Source: Chitinophaga sp. (GTDB lineage: Bacteria > Bacteroidota > Bacteroidia > Chitinophagales > Chitinophagaceae). Taken from it: 64,000 nt of DNA. The notes beneath the pieces were generated by a model. The model did not search any database and was not told the origin of the DNA. It saw nothing but the letters and a program-made list of their open reading frames with translations. The stretch spans positions 62,001 through 126,000 of the forward strand of contig NZ_JAFAIX010000002.1 of the NCBI RefSeq assembly GCF_019236475.1, in the 5' to 3' direction. A program made the position numbers and the translations under genes. How positions within the stretch are numbered: position 1 is the first letter of the stretch; each line of letters begins with the position of its first letter. Below, in pieces: positions 59,506 through 64,000 of the stretch.

Positions 59506-61992
59506 ATGAGAAAAATTATTTTGCTCTTAACAGGATGGATCTTATTGTCACATTTGTCAACCTACGCCCAGCAACACACAGGGGGAAAACAGCAGGGCGA
59601 TAACAACGGGTCTCTCTACGGTAAACTATTAGATGCACAAACAGGAAAACCTGTGGAATATGCGTCTGTGGCTGTATTGAAAGCCGATTCGGCCGTGGTC
59701 ACCGGTATGCTGTCTAAACCCAATGGCGACTTCTCCTTCGAGACACTCCCACAGGGCAAATACCTGCTGCGTATCAATTTCATTGGGTATGAAACGGTGT
59801 ATAAGTCGGCCGTACTCAGTGCAAAAAGCAATAACGTAGATGTAGGTAATATCAAATTGAAATCTAATACTAAAACCCTCAATGCGGTAAATGTAGTCGG
59901 TGAAAAACCGGCCTACACGATGGCCATAGATAAACGCGTCTTCAACGTAGATAAAAATCTTTCCAGCATCGGCGGTACCGCCACCGATGTAATGAAACAA
60001 GTGCCTTCCGTAAACGTAGACATAGACGGAAACGTAACGGTTCGTAACGGTACGCCTACCATCTTCGTAGATGGCCGCCCTACTACACTTACCCTCGATC
60101 AAATCCCCGCCGATGCGATTGATAAAATTGAAGTAGTTACCAACCCCTCTGCGAAATATGATGCGGAAGGTATGAGTGGTATCTTGAATATCGTGTTGAA
60201 GAAAAATAAAAAAGCAGGTATCAACGGTATGTTGTCTGCCGGTGGCACTAACCTCGGAAGCTCCAATGGCGGCGTGGATTTCAACATGCGCCAGCAAAAA
60301 TTCAACTTCTTTGTCAATTACAATTTCCGTAACAGGGTATCGCCAATGAACAGTCGTTTGTTCCGCAAAAATATTGGGAAAGATACCACCACGTATACGG
60401 AACAACTCCAGAGCGGCGACTTCTACCGCCGTTTTCAGAATGGTCGTATCGGATTTGATTGGTTCATTGACAACCGCAATACCATCAGCATCTCAGAAAA
60501 CCTGACTGGTGGTAACTTCAATAACTTCAACGATCAAACGGTAAATGAAAGCGATATTAACCAACAGAAAGTGCGCTATGGTACCGGTATCAATAATTCC
60601 AAAAATGGATTTCGTAATTATAGCACGCAGGTAGGTTACAAACACAACTTCGCGAAAGAAGGCCACGAACTGACGGCCGACTTCACCTATAACTATGCCA
60701 CCAGCGATAATACCTCCAACTTCTCGCTGCAATATCACGATCTGAAAGGTGACGATTTCTTCAATCCGATTCCACAGCTCCGAAATGGTACTGGTGGCGG
60801 CAATACCACTTACCTCACCGGCCAAGTGGATTACGTAAATCCGATCACAGAGAAATCCAAAATCGAAGCAGGCTTACGTACCAATACTCGTCAATTCACC
60901 AGCTATACAAATATGTATGGCTTGAATTATCCAGGAAGTGATTTCAAACTGGATTCTTCTTTGTCGAGCAACTACAAATACTCTGAGCAGATCAACGCCG
61001 CTTATGCCACTTATACTGGCGCCATTGATAACTTTGGCTACCAGGTGGGCTTAAGGGCGGAACAATCTTTCTATAAAGGAGAATCTTTCCTTGGCAAATA
61101 CCAGTCTTACAAAGTGGATTATCCTGTAAGCCTATTCCCTAGCCTGTTTCTGTCCCAGAAACTGAAAGGAGACAATGAACTGCAACTGAATTATAGTCGC
61201 CGTATCCGTCGTCCTTGGTTCAGGGATCTGTTGCCTACTATGGATTATAACGGACAATCCGCCAGCACTGGTAATCCTTCATTGAGTCCGGAGTTTACCA
61301 ACTCTTTTGAATTCTCTTATCTGAAGGATTTCAACAGAAGAGTGAACCTGCTCGTATCTATTTATTACCGCAATACGGAGCATGCCATCACTGATTTTTA
61401 CCAGGATACCGTACTGACATTGAACGGACAGCAGCAACATGTATTGTTGTCTTACCCTATCAACGCCAGTTCTCGTAATTCCTATGGTGGTGAGTTCACC
61501 GTTCGTACACAGGTCACCAAAGGCTGGGATATTACCGCCAATGCTAACCTGGCACAAACAAAAATCAATGCCACACAAGGCGATAACAGTCTGACCAATC
61601 AAGGTTTCACTTGGTTCGGTAAACTGAATAGCACCACCAAACTCCCATGGAACCTGACCTTCCAGGTAAATGGCGAATATGAATCCAAACAGATTTTGCC
61701 ACAGGGAGAAAAAATGCCGAAATGGTCAATAGATGCCGCCATTAAAAAGGATATGCTGAAAAACAAAGCACTCACCGTATCCCTCGGCGTCAACGATATC
61801 TTTAATACCGACAGAAATCTCAGCTATACAACTACCTCTTTCTCCGACCAGGAGAACTACCGCAAACGCCTGACACGCGAGCTACGACTGAATGCTGTAT
61901 GGCGTTTCGGAAAGATGGACACAAAACTGTTTAAGCGTAAAAACGGCAAACAGGAGAATAACGGAGATATGGGTGGAGGAGATAATTATTAA
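59506..61992 (+). CDS. TonB-receptor-like outer membrane protein (carboxypeptidase-regulatory N-terminus)
   Basis: An 828-residue outer membrane protein with signal peptide (ILLLTGWILLSHLSTYAQQ). A CarboxypepD_reg-like domain follows (GSLYGKLLDAQTGKPVEYASVAVLKADSAVVTGMLSKPNGDFSFETLPQGKY), then a plug-like domain (MKQVPSVNVDIDGNVTVRNGTPTIFVDGRPTTLTLDQIPADAIDKIEVVTNPSAKYDAEGMSGILNIVLKK) and a long beta-barrel of the outer-membrane-barrel family 3. A TonB box is not evident, and no SusD partner is adjacent. It may carry peptides, siderophores or serve as an adhesin-like receptor. Confidence 0.9.
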   Translation: MRKIILLLTGWILLSHLSTYAQQHTGGKQQGDNNGSLYGKLLDAQTGKPVEYASVAVLKADSAVVTGMLSKPNGDFSFETLPQGKYLLRINFIGYETVYKSAVLSAKSNNVDVGNIKLKSNTKTLNAVNVVGEKPAYTMAIDKRVFNVDKNLSSIGGTATDVMKQVPSVNVDIDGNVTVRNGTPTIFVDGRPTTLTLDQIPADAIDKIEVVTNPSAKYDAEGMSGILNIVLKKNKKAGINGMLSAGGTNLGSSNGGVDFNMRQQKFNFFVNYNFRNRVSPMNSRLFRKNIGKDTTTYTEQLQSGDFYRRFQNGRIGFDWFIDNRNTISISENLTGGNFNNFNDQTVNESDINQQKVRYGTGINNSKNGFRNYSTQVGYKHNFAKEGHELTADFTYNYATSDNTSNFSLQYHDLKGDDFFNPIPQLRNGTGGGNTTYLTGQVDYVNPITEKSKIEAGLRTNTRQFTSYTNMYGLNYPGSDFKLDSSLSSNYKYSEQINAAYATYTGAIDNFGYQVGLRAEQSFYKGESFLGKYQSYKVDYPVSLFPSLFLSQKLKGDNELQLNYSRRIRRPWFRDLLPTMDYNGQSASTGNPSLSPEFTNSFEFSYLKDFNRRVNLLVSIYYRNTEHAITDFYQDTVLTLNGQQQHVLLSYPINASSRNSYGGEFTVRTQVTKGWDITANANLAQTKINATQGDNSLTNQGFTWFGKLNSTTKLPWNLTFQVNGEYESKQILPQGEKMPKWSIDAAIKKDMLKNKALTVSLGVNDIFNTDRNLSYTTTSFSDQENYRKRLTRELRLNAVWRFGKMDTKLFKRKNGKQENNGDMGGGDNY

Positions 61993-62022
61993 TTTGTAAT
62001 TTGGTGTCCATAACTTAAAACT

Positions 62023-62496
62023 ATGGATTCCATCTATCACACTATTACATTAAGATTTCTAGCAGAGCCCTCAGATGTGAATTTCGGAGGAAAGGTACAC
62101 GGGGGCTCTGTGATGAAATGGATAGACCAAGCAGGTTATACCTGTGCAGCTAATTGGAGTGGTCAATATGCGGTCACAGTATATGTGGGCGGCATTCGTT
62201 TTTTTAAGCCCATCCTAATTGGCGACCTGGTGGAGATTACCGCGAACATTATATATACCGGTAATACTAGTATGCATATATCCGTAGACGTTTTCGCGGG
62301 GAATCCGCGCCAACAGACGAAAACCAAGACCACGCACTGTGTAATGGTGTTTGCAGCGGTAGATGATCATGGAAAAACCATTCCTGTTCCGAAATGGGTT
62401 CCTCGAACAGAAAGTGAAATCAACCTGGAAGCCTATGCTAAAAAGCTAATGGACTTAAGAAAAGACATCGATGAAGAGATGAAACCTTATTTATAA
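62023..62496 (+). CDS. Acyl-CoA thioesterase (hotdog fold, YciA-like)
   Basis: A 157-residue hotdog-fold thioesterase. The active-site stretch is NFGGKVHGGSVMKWIDQAGYTCA (N20, H26, D35), and the second strand block is VGGIRFFKPILIGDLVEITANIIYTGNTSMHISVDVF. It hydrolyses acyl-CoAs, chain length unknown. It lies 30 bases after the TonB-receptor-like gene and ends before the composite terminator shared with the ABC exporter. Confidence 0.93.
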   Translation: MDSIYHTITLRFLAEPSDVNFGGKVHGGSVMKWIDQAGYTCAANWSGQYAVTVYVGGIRFFKPILIGDLVEITANIIYTGNTSMHISVDVFAGNPRQQTKTKTTHCVMVFAAVDDHGKTIPVPKWVPRTESEINLEAYAKKLMDLRKDIDEEMKPYL

Positions 62497-62515
62497 ATAA
62501 GAAAGAAACCTGTAT

Positions 62516-62605
62516 AAAAAAACGGATGGACGTCTGCGACGTCCATCCGTTTTTTGTTTTTTTCGTCGTCCCTGCCCGCTGGGCAGGGACGACAGGCAGG
62601 AGCTT
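62516..62605 (-). repeat. Composite palindrome-terminator element, copy 3 (3' of ABC exporter)
   Basis: Reading the minus strand from the ABC stop: AGCTCCTGCCTG, a perfect 13-bp GC palindrome (arms 62565-62577 and 62581-62593), the linker GACGAAAA, then a perfect 12-bp hairpin (62523-62534 with 62538-62549) extended by A7/T6. The apex reads ACGTCGCAGACGTC. It matches copy 1 (1324-1400) over the palindrome, linker and apex, while the hairpin arms differ. It terminates transcription from both the thioesterase and the ABC genes. Confidence 0.85.
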
Positions 62606-62615
62606 TTTTTTAATA

Positions 62616-64000
62616 TTAACTGCTGAACTGCATCTCACTTAAGGTACGGTATAATCCACCTTCCATTTCTATCAATTCCCAGTGGGTACCTGATTCCACG
62701 ATGCGTCCTTTATCCAGTACAATAATTTTATCCGCTTCTCTTACGGTTGCCAGTCGGTGGGCAATTACAATTGAAGTACGACCTTCCATCAGTTTGTCCA
62801 GCGCATCTTGTACCAGTTTTTCAGACTCGGAGTCCAGTGCGGAAGTTGCCTCGTCCAAAATAAGTATACGTGGATTCTTCAGTACCGCTCTAGCGATGGC
62901 CACACGCTGGCGTTGCCCACCGGAGAGTTGAATACCACGTTCGCCTACTACTGTATCTAGTCCGTTCGGGAAGCGTTGAATAAATTCCCAGGCATTGGCC
63001 TTGATAGCAGCAGCTTGCAGTTCCTCGTCAGAGGCGTCTGGTTTACCGTACGCAATATTTTCTCGGATAGTACCACCAAAGAGGAATACGTCTTGTGGCA
63101 CTACTGCCATCTGGCTACGCAGCTCTGATAACGGTATGCTGCTACCCGGACGGCCGTCGAAACAAATCTCACCCTTAACAGGATCGTAAAAACGAAGCAG
63201 TAATGACACGATGGTGGATTTACCAGCGCCGCTTGGTCCTACCAAGGCTACTTTCTGATCTGGCGAAACCTCAAAAGACACATCATTCATGATGGTCAGA
63301 TCCGGACGGGAAGGATAATGGAAAGATATATTGCGGAAGCTAATACTGCCATCCAGTTGGTTTTCTGCTGGGATGGAAGTAACAGGCGTCAGTTCTTCCA
63401 CTGGTTCGTCGAGGATTTCCAGCAGATGTTCCGTAGCGCCGATACTCTTTTGCAGATTGGTATATACTTCTGCTAATCCCGCTACGGAGCCTGCGATGAA
63501 TACAGAGTACAATAGGAAAGTCATGAGGTCTGCTGGAGGAATATTAAGGGAGACACCTCTCCACATTACAGCTACCAGCGCTCCAAAGATACCCAGGATG
63601 ATAAAAGAAGAAAAGGCCCCACGATACTTACCACCTTTGATACCGACACGTGCGGCCTCATTGGTGCGGGATTTATAACGGGCTATTTCAAAAAACTCGT
63701 TGGCAAAAGCCTTTACGTTGAGAATACCTGCCAGGGTTTCTTCTACTACTGTATTGGAAGAAGCCACGAGTTCTTGTACCTGCTTTGAAAACTTACGGAT
63801 GAATTTCCCGAATACCACTGCCAGCACCATCATTAGTGGAAGGATAGCCAACATAAAGACGGTTAATTTGGGAGCGGTTATCGCGAGAATGGTAATACCA
63901 CCTATAATCATGATCATCTGCCGGATGAATTCAGCTAAGGTAGTGGTGAACGTTTCCTGTAGGGAGGAAATATCCGCTGAAATGCGGCTACTCAGTTCGC
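62616..64000 (-). CDS. ABC exporter (MsbA-like half-transporter), 5'-truncated by the window edge
   Basis: The visible 461 codons cover the end of the transmembrane domain and the complete nucleotide-binding domain of an ABC-B type exporter. The frame is open to base 64000 (ELSSRISADISSLQETFTTTLAEFIRQ), so the Met at 63917 is internal. Walker A is GPSGAGKST, the Q-loop VPQDVFLFGGTIRENIAYG, the signature LSGGQRQRVAIARAVL, Walker B ILILDEATSALD and the H-loop IVIAHRLATV. It probably exports lipids (MsbA-like) or peptides/drugs. About 110-130 N-terminal residues are missing. Confidence 0.95.
   Translation of the reverse strand, partial: ELSSRISADISSLQETFTTTLAEFIRQMIMIIGGITILAITAPKLTVFMLAILPLMMVLAVVFGKFIRKFSKQVQELVASSNTVVEETLAGILNVKAFANEFFEIARYKSRTNEAARVGIKGGKYRGAFSSFIILGIFGALVAVMWRGVSLNIPPADLMTFLLYSVFIAGSVAGLAEVYTNLQKSIGATEHLLEILDEPVEELTPVTSIPAENQLDGSISFRNISFHYPSRPDLTIMNDVSFEVSPDQKVALVGPSGAGKSTIVSLLLRFYDPVKGEICFDGRPGSSIPLSELRSQMAVVPQDVFLFGGTIRENIAYGKPDASDEELQAAAIKANAWEFIQRFPNGLDTVVGERGIQLSGGQRQRVAIARAVLKNPRILILDEATSALDSESEKLVQDALDKLMEGRTSIVIAHRLATVREADKIIVLDKGRIVESGTHWELIEMEGGLYRTLSEMQFSS

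Noticed and set aside
1-64000. CRISPR arrays, tRNA or rRNA genes, insertion sequences, prophage or integrase genes.
   Set aside because: No regularly spaced repeats, tRNA-like cloverleaf, transposase, integrase or phage structural protein was recognised by reading; a dedicated scan was not possible.

Overview
The window reads as a chromosomal segment of a Bacteroidota bacterium, most likely a Chitinophaga-type member of the Chitinophagaceae. The signs are a SusC-style TonB receptor with a carboxypeptidase-regulatory N-terminus, a PCMD-domain lipoprotein, a futalosine-pathway menaquinone gene (mqnA), AsmA and POTRA/outer-membrane-barrel proteins, and TAnnTTTG-type -7 promoter boxes. No tRNA, rRNA, CRISPR array, insertion sequence or prophage was recognised. 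Both ends cut through genes: lepA lacks its 5' part at the left edge and an MsbA-type ABC exporter lacks its 5' part at the right edge.

Layout. 1-7.6 kb: lepA, a small HMA protein, a secreted thioredoxin, an AsmA protein, an MDR oxidoreductase, manA and yraN. 7.7-15.4 kb: purB and mqnA (divergent), an F420-reductase-like Rossmann protein, an M1 peptidase, a solitary family-5 solute-binding lipoprotein and a fatty acid desaturase. 15.4-20.9 kb: a four-gene minus-strand operon (UbiA-type phosphoribosyltransferase, DprE1-like oxidase, DprE2-like SDR, HAD phosphatase) facing a divergent polytopic glycosyltransferase-like membrane protein. This looks like a polyprenyl-phospho-arabinose pathway of the kind best known from mycobacteria. 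21.2-22.8 kb: a CGNR regulator with an EamA exporter. 23-28.3 kb: trehalose synthesis (OtsA-OtsB fusion), a GH15 enzyme that may be a trehalase, and glucokinase. 28.3-29.8 kb: a fluoride riboswitch followed by a CLC-F type fluoride/proton antiporter. 29.8-31.2 kb: an unusual non-coding stretch and a coupled pair of small genes, one of them SUKH-like.

31.2-36.2 kb holds a TolC-HlyD-MFS tripartite efflux operon with a divergent AraC regulator. 36-45 kb holds an S10 peptidase, surface proteins, a FUSC protein, two PAP2 proteins, a tandem pair of unrecognised membrane-anchored paralogues, and a MarR/DinB/metallo-hydrolase group. 45-51 kb holds a voltage-gated K+ channel with a C-terminal zinc ribbon, pncB, a YpfJ-type metallopeptidase, a two-gene ABC exporter and an MDR reductase. 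51-55 kb holds fdhD with an FdhF/YdeP molybdo-oxidoreductase. 55-64 kb holds a nitronate monooxygenase, an outer-membrane barrel protein, a DUF1328 microprotein, a DUF695/RraB protein, a TonB receptor-like protein, a thioesterase and the ABC exporter.

The most notable items are: (1) the fluoride riboswitch with a visible anti-RBS pairing upstream of a CLC-F gene; (2) the arabinose-donor pathway in a Bacteroidota operon, with a HAD enzyme where mycobacteria have a PAP2 phosphatase; (3) a repeated composite element (GC palindrome, CGAAAA linker, terminator hairpin with a conserved apex) found just 3' of three unrelated genes; (4) a CGCAAAG-rich inverted-repeat element inside the arabinose-donor operon. 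All of this comes from reading the sequence; no database search was run.
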